64,000 bases of DNA. Origin: Cyclobacterium sp. SYSU L10401 (GTDB lineage: Bacteria > Bacteroidota > Bacteroidia > Cytophagales > Cyclobacteriaceae). The stretch lies in the NCBI RefSeq assembly GCF_010993705.1, contig NZ_WOFO01000006.1:124001-188000 (forward strand), given 5' to 3'. Shown here piece after piece: positions 8,534-17,307 of the stretch (the stretch's first letter is position 1; every line of letters begins with the position of its first letter). A program made the translations under genes and the position numbers. The notes under the pieces are model-generated. The model saw nothing but the letters and a program-made list of their open reading frames with translations, did no database searches and had not been told where the DNA came from.

Positions 8534-9499
8534 CTATCCAGCAAACTTCACCTTATAATCCAGGGGAGACATGTCCGTATACTTTTTAAAGACCTCCCGA
8601 AAAGCTTTTGGGTCATTGTAGCCCACATCAAACATGATTTCACTCACTGTTTTCCGGCCTGTTTCCAATTGCTTTTTAGCTGCTTCTATTTTGATGCGTT
8701 GCATGTATTCCACGATGGTATTGGTAGTTGATTGCTTAAACCTTCTTTCCAGGGTCCTTCTGCCCAGACCAAACCTTTCTGCTAATTCCTCAACCGTAAT
8801 TTTTTGGTCATAGTGTTTTTCCAGGTATTCCTGTGCTGCCAGGATTACTTTGTCCTCGTGAGCTTTTTGGCCTTTAAAAATACTGAAAGGCAGTTGACTG
8901 TTTTTTTCTATGTCCAATAAAAAATACTTGGAAGCCAATACGGCCATTTCCCTGCTGGAATATTTTTCTACCAGGTAGAGCAGCAGGCTCCAGTAAGCGT
9001 TGGCTCCGCCGCTGGAATAAAGTCCATTCTGTTCACTGATCACCCGGTCATCTACCAACTTCACTTCCGGAAACATCGTCCTGAAGGTTTGGGCGTGCAT
9101 CCAATGCGTGGAACAGGTCTTTCCCTTCAGAAGTCCGGTAGCCGCCAGAATAAAAGCACCTATACACAAACTGGCCACTTCCGCTCCCCTTTGGTATTGT
9201 TCGGTGATCCAGTGGATCATGCCCTTGTTCTTTTCTATGGCCTGTTTGATATCTCCACTGATGGCCGGAATGATAATCAAATCCGATTGCTCCACCTCCT
9301 GCATCAAACGATCTGGCCGGATGACCATCAGGCCATTGTTGAGCCTTATTTCTGGTTCAACTCCTACCAGATGAACTTTAAAAAAGGCCTCCTGCCCTGC
9401 AGCAATCAAAAAGCCGTTGATCGCTGTAAACATGTACTGGGGATCTACTATGGCAGCAGGTACAGCCGTTTCCGGGACAAGGATATGCACATTTTTCAT
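8534..9499 (-). CDS. GlxA family transcriptional regulator (DJ-1/PfpI domain plus AraC HTH)
   Basis: A 321-residue regulator. Residues 1-190 form a DJ-1/PfpI (class I amidotransferase-like) domain, with Cys112 in the nucleophile-elbow sequence ASLCIGAFILA. Residues 215-320 form an AraC-type DNA-binding domain with two helix-turn-helix units (ITVEELAERFGLGRRTLERR and KTVSEIMFDVGYNDPKAF). GlxA-type proteins usually activate a neighbouring metabolic gene; the amidase-like domain is thought to bind a ligand. The gene is divergent from a run of VOC proteins, which are the obvious candidate targets. A TATCTTTA box preceded by TTG at 20 bp lies only a few bases ahead of the start codon, so the mRNA may be nearly leaderless, or the start may be slightly downstream. 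Confidence 0.9.
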   Translation of the reverse strand: MKNVHILVPETAVPAAIVDPQYMFTAINGFLIAAGQEAFFKVHLVGVEPEIRLNNGLMVIRPDRLMQEVEQSDLIIIPAISGDIKQAIEKNKGMIHWITEQYQRGAEVASLCIGAFILAATGLLKGKTCSTHWMHAQTFRTMFPEVKLVDDRVISEQNGLYSSGGANAYWSLLLYLVEKYSSREMAVLASKYFLLDIEKNSQLPFSIFKGQKAHEDKVILAAQEYLEKHYDQKITVEELAERFGLGRRTLERRFKQSTTNTIVEYMQRIKIEAAKKQLETGRKTVSEIMFDVGYNDPKAFREVFKKYTDMSPLDYKVKFAG

Positions 9500-9582
9500 G
9501 GCCTAAAGATACGGTATAATCCTGTCGTATTCAACCCGTTACTTTGTCGGATTTGCACAGCGGATCATCAGTTAATTTGCAT

Positions 9583-9590
9583 TATGTTTG
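9583..9590 (+). promoter_or_regulatory. -7 promoter element of the VOC gene cluster
   Basis: TATGTTTG fits the TAnnTTTG consensus exactly, 47 bp before the first VOC start codon. No well-spaced -33 TTTG is present (the nearest is 27 bp upstream), which would fit a promoter that needs the divergent AraC-type activator. Confidence 0.4.
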
Positions 9591-9637
9591 TAGTAATCAA
9601 TGCTGAAATTAGAAGACCTCACCATAATCCTATCATT

Positions 9638-10069
9638 ATGAAACCCATGATTTTTGTGAACTTGCCAGTAAAAAATCTTCCGGCGGCAATGGAATTTTAT
9701 GCCGCGATAGGTTTTACCAATAACGCTCAATTTACGGATGAAACTGCGGCTTGCATGGTTTACTCCGAAACCATTATGGTCATGCTTTTGACCCATGATA
9801 AGTTTTCTACCTTCACCTCCAAATCGATTGCGGATACCAGGTCTCAGGTACAGGTATTGAATGCCCTCGCATTGGAAAGTAAGGAAAAAGTGGATCAAGT
9901 GACCGAAAAAGCTCTTAAGGCCGGCGGTAAACCTGAAAAACCGGTTTCAGATTATGGTTTCATGTACAGCACATCCATCAATGACCTGGATGGTCACATA
10001 TGGGAATTTTTCTGGATGGATCCACAGCATGTACATGAAGAAGAAAAGCAAACCAATTCCCCACAATAA
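9638..10069 (+). CDS. VOC family protein (glyoxalase/bleomycin resistance fold)
   Basis: A 143-residue single-module VOC protein. It begins MKPMIFVNLPVKNLPAAMEF, continues FYAAIGFTNN, and ends with the second half FMYSTSINDLDGHIWEFFWM, whose DLDGHxWE motif is typical of the PF00903 subfamily related to lactoylglutathione lyase. The ATG at 9638 is chosen because the family begins here; the open frame extends far upstream but that part overlaps the promoter of the divergent regulator and has no similarity I recognise. It is the first of three consecutive VOC genes, 12 bp before the next. The substrate is unknown; VOC proteins bind metals and act as lyases, dioxygenases or drug binders. Confidence 0.9.
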   Translation: MKPMIFVNLPVKNLPAAMEFYAAIGFTNNAQFTDETAACMVYSETIMVMLLTHDKFSTFTSKSIADTRSQVQVLNALALESKEKVDQVTEKALKAGGKPEKPVSDYGFMYSTSINDLDGHIWEFFWMDPQHVHEEEKQTNSPQ

Positions 10070-10081
10070 AATTTAAAACCA

Positions 10082-10489
10082 ATGAAAACGATAAACCCAT
10101 ACCTTGGATTTGATGGAAATTGCCGGGAAGCCATGGCTTTCTATCAAACCTGTTTCGGGGGAGAACTCCAATTCCAGACCTTTGAGGAATCCCCCATGGA
10201 ATGCCCAAGCGGTAAGGAAGGACAAATCCTGCATTCCAGCCTGACAGGAGACAATTTCCTCTTTATGGCCACGGATATGACACCACCGGATGGCTTTAAA
10301 TCAGGAAGTGAAATATCCCTTGCCATTAGTTTTGATACGGAGTCCGAAATTCGGAAAGTATACGTCCTTCTCAGTCAACAGGGAAAATTCATAGATGATT
10401 TAAAAGACTCTTTTTGGGGTTCTATCTTCGGCGTAGTTCAAGATAAGTTTGGAAAGATATGGATGCTGGACCATGAAAAAAAGCCATAA
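10082..10489 (+). CDS. VOC family protein, PhnB/YjdN-like
   Basis: A 135-residue VOC protein of the PhnB-like subgroup. It opens MKTINPYLGFDGNCREAMAF and carries the usual pattern FYQTCFGGEL, GQILHSSLTGDNFLFMATD and, near the end, FWGSIFGVVQDKFGKIWML, which is the signature end of the YjdN/PhnB group (FWG..G...D.FG..W). The E. coli relative was once linked to phosphonate use, but no catalytic role is proved. It lies 12 bp after the previous VOC gene and overlaps the possible early start of the next, so co-transcription is likely. Confidence 0.9.
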   Translation: MKTINPYLGFDGNCREAMAFYQTCFGGELQFQTFEESPMECPSGKEGQILHSSLTGDNFLFMATDMTPPDGFKSGSEISLAISFDTESEIRKVYVLLSQQGKFIDDLKDSFWGSIFGVVQDKFGKIWMLDHEKKP

Positions 10490-10523
10490 ACAGCAAAACC
10501 CCATCCACCTAAACGAACCTAAC

Positions 10524-11432
10524 ATGACCCAACAGAAAAAACCCATCGTACCCTGCTTGTGGTTCGATCAGGAAGCAGAAGAAGCGGTAAGCTTTTATTC
10601 AGAAATATTTGGAAATGGCACCATTCATCACGTATCCAGGTATAAGGAAGAAGGCGCTGAACACCATAAAAACCCTCCAGGAAGTGCCATGGCGGTCAGC
10701 TTTTCCTTGCATGGACAGGAATTTCTTGCCCTCAATGGGGGTCCCATGTATCGTCACAGTCCGGGCATTTCCTTTTACGTCACTTGCGAGACCCTGGAGG
10801 AAGCCGATAAGGTATGGAAAGCTTTGGCAGAAGGGGGCAATGTTCTGATGCCCTATGACCAATACCCATGGAGTGAAAAATACGGCTGGTTGAATGATCG
10901 GTATGGTGTTTCCTGGCAGATTTCTCTGGGAAAGCTTTCTGATGTGAAACAAAAATTCGTCCCCTCCCTGATGTTTGTCGGTTCAAAATTTGGGAAAGTA
11001 GGGGATGCCATAGATTTTTACCTGGGTATTTTCAAACCCTCCTCCCTGGAAGGAATATCCCGGTATACGGAGCAGGATCCAGATGAAACGGGGAAAGTCA
11101 AACACGCACAGTTTTACCTGCAAGGCAATACCTTTATGATGATGGAGAGTTCCCTTGCTCACCGGTTTGACATCAGCCCTGCGGTTTCCTTTATCATTAC
11201 CTGTGACAAGCAGGAGGAAATTGATTACTACTGGGATAAATTGACTCAGGGAGAAGGTAATGCCGTACAATGCGGATGGCTCTATGACCAGTTTGGCATA
11301 TCCTGGCAGGTAGTGCCGAGAATGCTAACAGAAGGCATGAAAGATCCTGAAAAGGCCCGGAAACTGACTGCTGCCTTTATGCCCATGAAAAAACTGGATA
11401 TTGGGGTTTTGGAAAAGGCCCTTGAATCCTAA
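10524..11432 (+). CDS. Double-module VOC protein (PhnB-like, PF06983 type)
   Basis: A 302-residue protein made of two tandem VOC modules. Module 1 (about residues 5-140) begins PIVPCLWFDQEAEEAVSFYS and ends YGWLNDRYGVSWQI. Module 2 (about 150-280) begins KFVPSLMFVGSKFGKVGDAI and ends CGWLYDQFGISWQVVPRML. The repeated GWLxDxFGxSWQ end is the mark of the '3-demethylubiquinone-9 3-methyltransferase' Pfam family, a misleading name; these are VOC proteins with no proven methyltransferase activity. I chose the ATG at 10524; an in-frame ATG at 10473 would overlap the preceding gene. Internal duplication means the monomer can form by itself the pseudo-dimer that single-module VOC proteins make as dimers. 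Confidence 0.88.
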   Translation: MTQQKKPIVPCLWFDQEAEEAVSFYSEIFGNGTIHHVSRYKEEGAEHHKNPPGSAMAVSFSLHGQEFLALNGGPMYRHSPGISFYVTCETLEEADKVWKALAEGGNVLMPYDQYPWSEKYGWLNDRYGVSWQISLGKLSDVKQKFVPSLMFVGSKFGKVGDAIDFYLGIFKPSSLEGISRYTEQDPDETGKVKHAQFYLQGNTFMMMESSLAHRFDISPAVSFIITCDKQEEIDYYWDKLTQGEGNAVQCGWLYDQFGISWQVVPRMLTEGMKDPEKARKLTAAFMPMKKLDIGVLEKALES

Positions 11433-11502
11433 CCGGTTCGGTTTAACCATCCTGAATAGTGATATAAACAGGATCGATTATTTCATCAAAAAAATATTGA
11501 CC

Positions 11503-11853
11503 ATGGAAACGAAACAAAAAGCTTTCCTCAAAAAATTAAACCAGGCCTTTGCAAATAGTGAAGTGGAATTTATACTGGATGCGGTTTCAGACAAAATTGA
11601 ATGGAGCATTGTGGGGGACAAAATCATCAGAGGAAAGGAACAATTTGCCAAAAGCCTTCAGGAAATGGCTTCACCCCAACCTATGAAATTAGAAATCCGG
11701 CATATTGTCACACATGGAAAGGAAGCCGTAGTAGAGGGCTCCATGATTACTCCGGAGGGGAAAAATTACTCCTTTTGTGATATTTATACCTTTAACAGCT
11801 CTAAAGATGCCAAAATCAAAACGATGAAAAGCTATGTTTTTGAAATCGGATAA
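11503..11853 (+). CDS. NTF2-like/SnoaL-fold small protein
   Basis: A 116-residue protein with the NTF2-like cone fold pattern: an N-terminal helix (QKAFLKKLNQAFANSEVEF), a turn into strands with WSIVGDKIIRGKEQFAKSL, and a C-terminal sheet (VVEGSMITPEGKNYSFCDIY). SnoaL-like proteins of this kind act as small hydrolases, isomerases or binding proteins; nothing here identifies the ligand. The start at 11503 is chosen from the family pattern; the open frame reaches back into the preceding VOC gene. It follows the VOC genes by 70 bp in the same direction and its stop is 1 bp from the end of the convergent epimerase gene. Confidence 0.82.
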   Translation: METKQKAFLKKLNQAFANSEVEFILDAVSDKIEWSIVGDKIIRGKEQFAKSLQEMASPQPMKLEIRHIVTHGKEAVVEGSMITPEGKNYSFCDIYTFNSSKDAKIKTMKSYVFEIG

Positions 11854-11854
11854 C

Positions 11855-12769
11855 TCAAACACAACGCTTTAAACCCTCCTCCAAATCCGTTGCCTTTAAA
11901 CCATAGGCCTTTTCGATTTTCCCGGAATCAAAACGATAATCTTGATCCAACTGATAGCGGAGCTCTTTGATTTCTTTCAGCAGGGGAATGAAAAGGGCCA
12001 AAATGCTTACCATAAAGCCCGGCAAAACCTGTACTTTGGGAGGCATGTCCAGTTCTTTGGATAAAATGTTCACACATTCCTGAGCAGAAGGATACCGGTC
12101 AGAGGTGGGAAGGTGCCACACCTGGTTCCAGGCATCCTGCTGTTGGGCCAGAAAAGCAGTGGCAAAAGCCGCATCCGGAATAAAGGTAAAGGAATGTTTT
12201 TTATCCTTGTCATAGAGCCACTGGGCCGTTTTTCCGGCTTTCATTCGTTTGACCACCGACTCATGGAGAAAACTGAGGCGGGCGTCCGGACCATAAAAAT
12301 CTGCTGCACGCACAATCATCGCCTGGAGTGTTCCGGCCGCTACTTCATTCAGAATCATTTGAGCAATGTCCGCCCGCACCTTACCTTTTTTACTTTTGGG
12401 ATTTACGGGTGTATCTTCCGTAAGGTGCCCTATGTAATTGGGGTCATAGCAATATATGTTGTCAAAAAACACCAATTTTGCCTCGAATTTTTGGCAGGCA
12501 TTGATCGTATTTTGCATGATTACCGGCCATTGCTCCTGCCATAAGCGTGATTTGTAAGTAATTCCTGCCACCAGGTAAACCGTATCCGAACCTTTCACGA
12601 CAGCCTCGACTTGAGCAGGTACCAGTAAATCAGCCTCCATTAAGGCTTCATCCCCATGTATAGATGTTGGGTTTCTACTGACCAGGCGTATGGCACCGGT
12701 ATACTTTCTCAAGTCTCTCGCCAGTTGGGTTCCTATATTGCCTGTGGATCCAAGAATGGTATGTAACAT
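11855..12769 (-). CDS. NAD(P)-binding epimerase/dehydratase family protein
   Basis: A 304-residue extended short-chain dehydrogenase. The N-terminal Rossmann motif is GSTGNIGTQLA (residues 7-17), followed by an acidic turn and DTVYLVAGITY. The central region has NIYCYDPNYIGHLTEDTPVN, close to the usual active-site stretch of NAD-dependent epimerases, although the canonical YxxxK is not obvious. The C-terminal part (WHLPTSDRYPSAQECVNIL) resembles family members that bind sugar nucleotides or act as isoflavone-type reductases. I chose the ATG at 12769; the frame is open eight codons earlier from a TTG. Its substrate is unknown. It runs convergent with the NTF2-like gene. Confidence 0.85.
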   Translation of the reverse strand: MLHTILGSTGNIGTQLARDLRKYTGAIRLVSRNPTSIHGDEALMEADLLVPAQVEAVVKGSDTVYLVAGITYKSRLWQEQWPVIMQNTINACQKFEAKLVFFDNIYCYDPNYIGHLTEDTPVNPKSKKGKVRADIAQMILNEVAAGTLQAMIVRAADFYGPDARLSFLHESVVKRMKAGKTAQWLYDKDKKHSFTFIPDAAFATAFLAQQQDAWNQVWHLPTSDRYPSAQECVNILSKELDMPPKVQVLPGFMVSILALFIPLLKEIKELRYQLDQDYRFDSGKIEKAYGLKATDLEEGLKRCV

Positions 12770-12809
12770 GGGGAAGACAATTAATTTTTTCAATTTAATA
12801 AAAATGCAT

Positions 12810-13304
12810 TTAATGTTTGGCCAGTTGGAGAGTTTTTTCTTTTACAAAATCAACCACCAATGGCACCACTCCCCTGGAGCGCAAATTATGCCCCAGATCT
12901 TGGGTGTTATGCAAAGCAGCCCCTTTCCAGTGTCTCCAGAGCTCCGATACATTTTGATTAGGGGTTTGTAGGTCCTCCTTGTCATGAGTCATCAGTCCCG
13001 GGACCAAAAGTTTATCCACCAAAACCGGCAGCTGTTTACTGTCCAAGTGCTCTTCGGCATATTTTTGAAATTCATGCTTGATGCAGGATACCGTATTTGC
13101 TTTAAGATTGAGCCTCTCCATGTTAAAGTCCATGGCTTCACTTGCCCTGGCCAGTGAAGCCATGGCCACCAATTTCCCTATCGGAGTAAGTTGATAATTG
13201 GACAGGGCATATATCAAAGAAAAACTACCGATGGATTGGAGAATAATTACACTTCTTCCAAAATCGAATTTCCCCGACTCCCATCTCCGGAGGTCCATTC
13301 CCAA
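12810..13304 (-). pseudogene. 5'-truncated alpha/beta hydrolase remnant
   Basis: This open frame of at most 164 residues matches only the C-terminal two thirds of an alpha/beta hydrolase. The nucleophile elbow reads LQSIGSF where GHSxGG is expected, then YALSNYQL and KLVAMAS follow as in the family. The acid (MTHDKED) and histidine (DLGHNLRS) regions are intact. About 100 N-terminal residues, including the oxyanion-hole strand, are missing, and only 62 bp separate the frame from the MFS gene, so there is no room for them. The frame opens at a TTG with an ATG two codons later. I read it as a decaying gene; a short expressed protein is possible but would lack a complete fold. Confidence 0.7.
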
Positions 13305-13366
13305 TTTTCATGAAGCCTTTTCTTCATGACCCTCCGGCTAATTGGCCAGAGCCTGTATTCAATTGG

Positions 13367-14599
13367 CTATTCGGCAGGGACTGGCACTTCCAAATCTTCC
13401 ACAATTGCTCCTGTGTCTACCACCCGGATCCTGCGGATTAGTGGAATACACAACAAGCTAAGAACGATGGCCGCATATCCGATCATTTCAAAATTGTAGA
13501 GTTTGCCATCTGCCCCTTCTACGAGTACCATGCCCCCAACAAAAGAGGCCAACCCGGCACTCAATTGCTGTACTGCTGAATTGAAACTCAGAAAGCTTCC
13601 CCTGTTCTCTGGTTTTGCGGTACCGGTAATCAAAGCTGCTGCCGGCACCATGCGGCCATTGGAGGTCACAAAAAACATCGTAGAGACGATCAAGGCATAG
13701 TAAACAGGGGTTTCTCCCAGGTGGGTAATGATGGCTATCGGAATCACGTTCAAGCTCATAAAAATGGTGAACACCCTGATCTTTCCGTATTTATCCGTCA
13801 TTCTGCCCACCCATGGGGAGGTAAAGACGGTGAAAAATCCCCCTGCCATATAAATAAAGGTGAGTTGAAGCTCCGTAAACCCAACATTGGACACCATAAA
13901 AGGGCTCAAAAAAGGAATGATCATAAACTGACCCAGCATCATCATGACCGTTAAGCCAATTGCCCTCATTTGGTTGGCGTTGCCGGTAACGCGGCGAATT
14001 ACCTGCAATGGACTTGGTTTCAGGCGGCCGGTAACCAGGTGGCTGGTAATAGAAGGCACAAATTTATAAATCAAAATCAGAATAATGACTGCCAAAATGG
14101 CCAGAAAAAGGAAGGGTGCATGCCAGTTGGAAATACTGGCAATATAAAGCCCGAAGGGCACACCAACCACTGAGGCTACGGAAAAAGCAGCCATCACCAT
14201 GCCCATGGCCCTTCCCCTTCTTTTGTCCGGAATGGCATCTCCCACAATGGCAAAAATCAGGGCGGAAGTCAGCCCCCCAAATAATCCTGACAAGATCCGG
14301 GCCGTTAATAGGAAAGCGTAGTTGGGTGACAGGGCACAGGCGATGGTTCCCAGCAAAAAACCCAGGAACACCCACATCAGGATGGTTCGCCGATCATATT
14401 TATCCAGAATAAAAGCCCCTACAAAACTGCTTACTCCGGCACTAAAAGTATATGAAGACACCAGAAGACCAAACTCCTGGGGGCTGATGCTAAAAATCCG
14501 CATCAGTTGTGGACCCAATGGCATCAATATCATAAAATCTACGATATGCGTAAAATTGACCGCAGCCAATGTCCAGAGTAAAAGTTTTTCTTTATTCAT
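13367..14599 (-). CDS. MFS transporter, 12 transmembrane segments (DHA1-like)
   Basis: A 410-residue major facilitator protein with 12 predicted membrane helices and a central cytoplasmic loop near residues 190-210. Motif A is visible after helix 2 (GAFILDKYDRRTILM), with a weaker copy in the second half (GRMTDKYGKIRVF). The arrangement fits the DHA1 drug:proton antiporter branch, often annotated as arabinose efflux-like or multidrug carriers. Helix 4 has the Arg-containing RILSGLFGG pattern. Substrate cannot be inferred. It lies upstream of, and in the same direction as, the hydrolase remnant; no regulator gene is adjacent. The 262 bp between it and the serine hydrolase gene on the right hold no recognisable gene. 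Confidence 0.9.
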   Translation of the reverse strand: MNKEKLLLWTLAAVNFTHIVDFMILMPLGPQLMRIFSISPQEFGLLVSSYTFSAGVSSFVGAFILDKYDRRTILMWVFLGFLLGTIACALSPNYAFLLTARILSGLFGGLTSALIFAIVGDAIPDKRRGRAMGMVMAAFSVASVVGVPFGLYIASISNWHAPFLFLAILAVIILILIYKFVPSITSHLVTGRLKPSPLQVIRRVTGNANQMRAIGLTVMMMLGQFMIIPFLSPFMVSNVGFTELQLTFIYMAGGFFTVFTSPWVGRMTDKYGKIRVFTIFMSLNVIPIAIITHLGETPVYYALIVSTMFFVTSNGRMVPAAALITGTAKPENRGSFLSFNSAVQQLSAGLASFVGGMVLVEGADGKLYNFEMIGYAAIVLSLLCIPLIRRIRVVDTGAIVEDLEVPVPAE

Positions 14600-14861
14600 T
14601 CCGCCAAAACGTGTCCAGTAAAAACCTTCATACTATACTGAAAGTTTTTAAAAATGAAGATTATTCTGAATCTTAATATTTTTACAATACCTGGAGATAT
14701 TTTATTTGGATTGAGGTCATGCCATTTGATAATGAGTTATCAAAAAGGTTCGCAGAAATCACCCCATCTGAAATAGGTATAAACTTGATTTAATCTTCAA
14801 AAAGTATCCTTGTATAGGGTTTCATCTTTATTAAGTTAATTTAATGAAAAGCCAAAGCTCT

Positions 14862-15884
14862 TTACTTCTCCACCACCCTCACATCCATTCGTTGAATAAA
14901 GGCTTCCTTCTGAGGATTCAGGGTAAAGAATATACGAATGTCTTTATGCGTTCCCTCAAGCAAAAAGCTTCCCCTTAATTGGTTCAAGGGATCCAGTTCC
15001 CCAACAGAAAGTATGGAACCAGCTTCATCAAAAACCTGATTTACAGCCTTTTTTCTCCTCTCATATGGAATATCCTGAAAGAAATTATCGGCAAAAATTC
15101 CCGGATCCTCCACCTTCCATTCCGGAAGCAATTGTAAGATCTCGGATTTTCGCTGACTTAAAATGTCTGATGGAGGGATTACCCTTTGTTGAAGGTTTCC
15201 AGCGGCCACCAGGGTATCCAATGCTCGGGCATTCACTGCCGAAGGAGCTCCGTAAGTATTGTTGCTGAAGGAAAAAACCCCAATCCCATAATCTGGATAA
15301 ATGCGCCATTCACTGCCAAAACCCGGTAAGCCTCCACTATGTGAAATACGAACAATTCCCCTGCAATCCTTTCGCCAGCTTAATCCATACCCATAAGCGA
15401 CGACATTCGGGCAACTTTCACCAGTTGAGGATTTGTCCTGAGAATTTAAGTTAATAAATTGCCAGGGCTGGTGCATTTCCCTGATGGAACTTCTCCGAAC
15501 AGGACCTGCTTCGTCCTCATCTCTCGGTGGCCAGGCGGACAAATGAAAGGCTACATATTTGCTGAAATCGGCAATGGAAGACCACATCCCACCCATTGCC
15601 CCATAAGCCCCATCGTGCATTAGTGGCACTCCTTCCCATTCTCCATCCTGCCAAAAGTATCCCAATGCCAGTTGTTCGGCTGGTATATCTGAATATTCAT
15701 ATTGGGTATCGTGCATGCCTAAAGGATCCAGTATGTTTTCCTTAACGTACGCTTGGTAAGGTTGACCACTTATATTGCCAATGACTTTACCCAATAGTGC
15801 ATAACCTAAATTACTGTATTCAAAACTTACACCGGGCACATTTGAAAAAATTAATAGAGCTGCCAATAAGGACAAATTTTTCAT
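14862..15884 (-). CDS. Serine hydrolase (beta-lactamase/DD-peptidase fold) lacking the SxxK catalytic motif
   Basis: A 340-residue protein with a short signal-like start (MKNLSLLAALLIFSN) joined directly to VPGVSFEYSNLGYALLGKVI, which is the second conserved block (YSN) of class C beta-lactamase-type hydrolases. In family members about 100-150 residues carrying the catalytic SxxK lie between these two parts; they are absent. The third motif is present as SHSGGLPGFGSEW, and a C-terminal domain (about 240-340) follows. The simplest reading is an in-frame internal deletion, leaving a protein that cannot form the acyl-enzyme. It may be a pseudogene caught early, since the frame is still open, or a non-enzymatic binding protein. 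The nearest neighbours give no functional clue. Confidence 0.75.
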   Translation of the reverse strand: MKNLSLLAALLIFSNVPGVSFEYSNLGYALLGKVIGNISGQPYQAYVKENILDPLGMHDTQYEYSDIPAEQLALGYFWQDGEWEGVPLMHDGAYGAMGGMWSSIADFSKYVAFHLSAWPPRDEDEAGPVRRSSIREMHQPWQFINLNSQDKSSTGESCPNVVAYGYGLSWRKDCRGIVRISHSGGLPGFGSEWRIYPDYGIGVFSFSNNTYGAPSAVNARALDTLVAAGNLQQRVIPPSDILSQRKSEILQLLPEWKVEDPGIFADNFFQDIPYERRKKAVNQVFDEAGSILSVGELDPLNQLRGSFLLEGTHKDIRIFFTLNPQKEAFIQRMDVRVVEK

Positions 15885-15986
15885 GGTGGGTATGTTAGGG
15901 TATGGTAAGATACTTCAATTCTCATTTTTCTCCAATAAGCTTTTCACATGAAAGTCTAATAATGCTCCTGTTAATCTTATTTTACT

Positions 15987-15994
15987 TACCTTTG
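15987..15994 (+). promoter_or_regulatory. -7 promoter element of the DEAD-box helicase gene
   Basis: TACCTTTG matches TAnnTTTG exactly, about 60 bp before the helicase start codon, leaving a leader of roughly 50 nt. No clear -33 TTTG was found at the usual distance. Confidence 0.5.
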
Positions 15995-16054
15995 CATCTT
16001 TTAAGGATATCGGTAACAGAGCAATATTCTTAATACAACAAAACTAAGAATATA

Positions 16055-17287
16055 ATGACATTCGAAGATCTTAAAATAATTCCCCCTTTATTAAAAGCAC
16101 TGGAAGAGAAAAATTACAAGGAGCCAACGGCCATTCAGCAAAAGGCCATTCCGGTAGTTTTGAATAAACGGGATATTTTGGGCAGTGCCCAGACGGGCAC
16201 AGGCAAAACCGCTGCTTTTGCCTTACCCATCATTCAGCTTTTACATGAATCCGGCACAAAGGAAAAAGGCAAGGTATCCATCAAATCCCTGATCGTGACG
16301 CCTACCCGTGAACTGGCCATTCAAATAGATGAAAACATTGATTTCTATGCCAAACATACCAAGCTACGGCATGCGGTCATTTTTGGTGGCGTGAAACAGG
16401 GCTCACAAGTCAATGAACTCAACAGAGGGGTAGATATTTTGGTGGCCACGCCGGGTAGATTACTGGACCTGATCAATCAGGGCTATATCAAACTGGATCA
16501 GGTCAAAATATTTGTTCTGGATGAAGCTGATCGGATGTTGGATATGGGGTTTATCAATGACATCAAAAAGCTGCTGAAGCTTCTTCCTGTCAAAAGGCAG
16601 TCCCTCTTCTTCTCTGCCACCATGCCGGACACTATCGTGGAGCTATCCTCAAAAATCCTGACTGATCCAGTTAAAATTGAGGTCAGCCCGGTCTCCTCGG
16701 CAGCGGAAACTTTGCAGCAAAACGTTTATTATACGAACAAATCTACCAAAAAGGACCTGTTGCTGCATATTTTAAAAAACAGGAAAATGGACCAGGTACT
16801 GCTTTTTTCAAGGACCAAACATGGGGCGGATAAGATCACCAAAAACCTGAAAGGAGAAAACATCAGTGCTGCCGCCATCCACGGCAATAAGGCCCAAAAC
16901 CACAGACAAAAAGTCCTGGGTCAGTTCAAAGACGGTACCATCCGTGTCTTGGTGGCTACCGATATTGCTGCAAGAGGCATCGATATCGACAAGTTGCAGT
17001 ATGTGATCAATTATGATATCCCGGAGGATCCTGAGACCTATGTGCACCGGATCGGTAGATCGGGAAGGGCAGGGGAATCAGGAACAGCCATTTCACTATG
17101 TGAGCCGGAAGAAAATGCCTACCTCAGGGACATTGAGAAATTGATTCGCCAGAAGATTGATGAGGTAAGAGACAATCCCTTTCCCCAAACGGAGTCGCCC
17201 ATGACGGCACAGGAGAAAAAAGAATTCAACAAGGAAAAGCAACGAAAAAAACAGGCCTTCTTTGCCAACCGCAAGAAATCACGGTAA
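16055..17287 (+). CDS. DEAD-box ATP-dependent RNA helicase, RhlE-type
   Basis: A 410-residue DEAD-box helicase with all family motifs in order: Q motif (PTAIQQKAIPV), Walker A (AQTGTGKT, about residue 47), PTRELA, TPGRLLD, DEAD (VLDEADRMLDMGF, about 153), SAT, then in the second RecA domain LVATDIAARGIDI and HRIGRSGRAG. The tail (residues 375-410) is short and very basic, as in RhlE and related proteins, which unwind short RNA duplexes during ribosome assembly, mRNA decay and cold adaptation. It lies alone, convergent with the DUF5995 gene, with 20 bp between the stops. An exact -7 promoter box precedes it. Confidence 0.95.
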   Translation: MTFEDLKIIPPLLKALEEKNYKEPTAIQQKAIPVVLNKRDILGSAQTGTGKTAAFALPIIQLLHESGTKEKGKVSIKSLIVTPTRELAIQIDENIDFYAKHTKLRHAVIFGGVKQGSQVNELNRGVDILVATPGRLLDLINQGYIKLDQVKIFVLDEADRMLDMGFINDIKKLLKLLPVKRQSLFFSATMPDTIVELSSKILTDPVKIEVSPVSSAAETLQQNVYYTNKSTKKDLLLHILKNRKMDQVLLFSRTKHGADKITKNLKGENISAAAIHGNKAQNHRQKVLGQFKDGTIRVLVATDIAARGIDIDKLQYVINYDIPEDPETYVHRIGRSGRAGESGTAISLCEPEENAYLRDIEKLIRQKIDEVRDNPFPQTESPMTAQEKKEFNKEKQRKKQAFFANRKKSR

Positions 17288-17307
17288 TACAAACACGTTA
17301 TAAAATT

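Noticed and set aside
9089-9637. Upstream extension of the first VOC gene by 183 codons
   Set aside because: It overlaps the divergent regulator gene on the opposite strand, has no similarity to VOC proteins, and the family start is at 9638.
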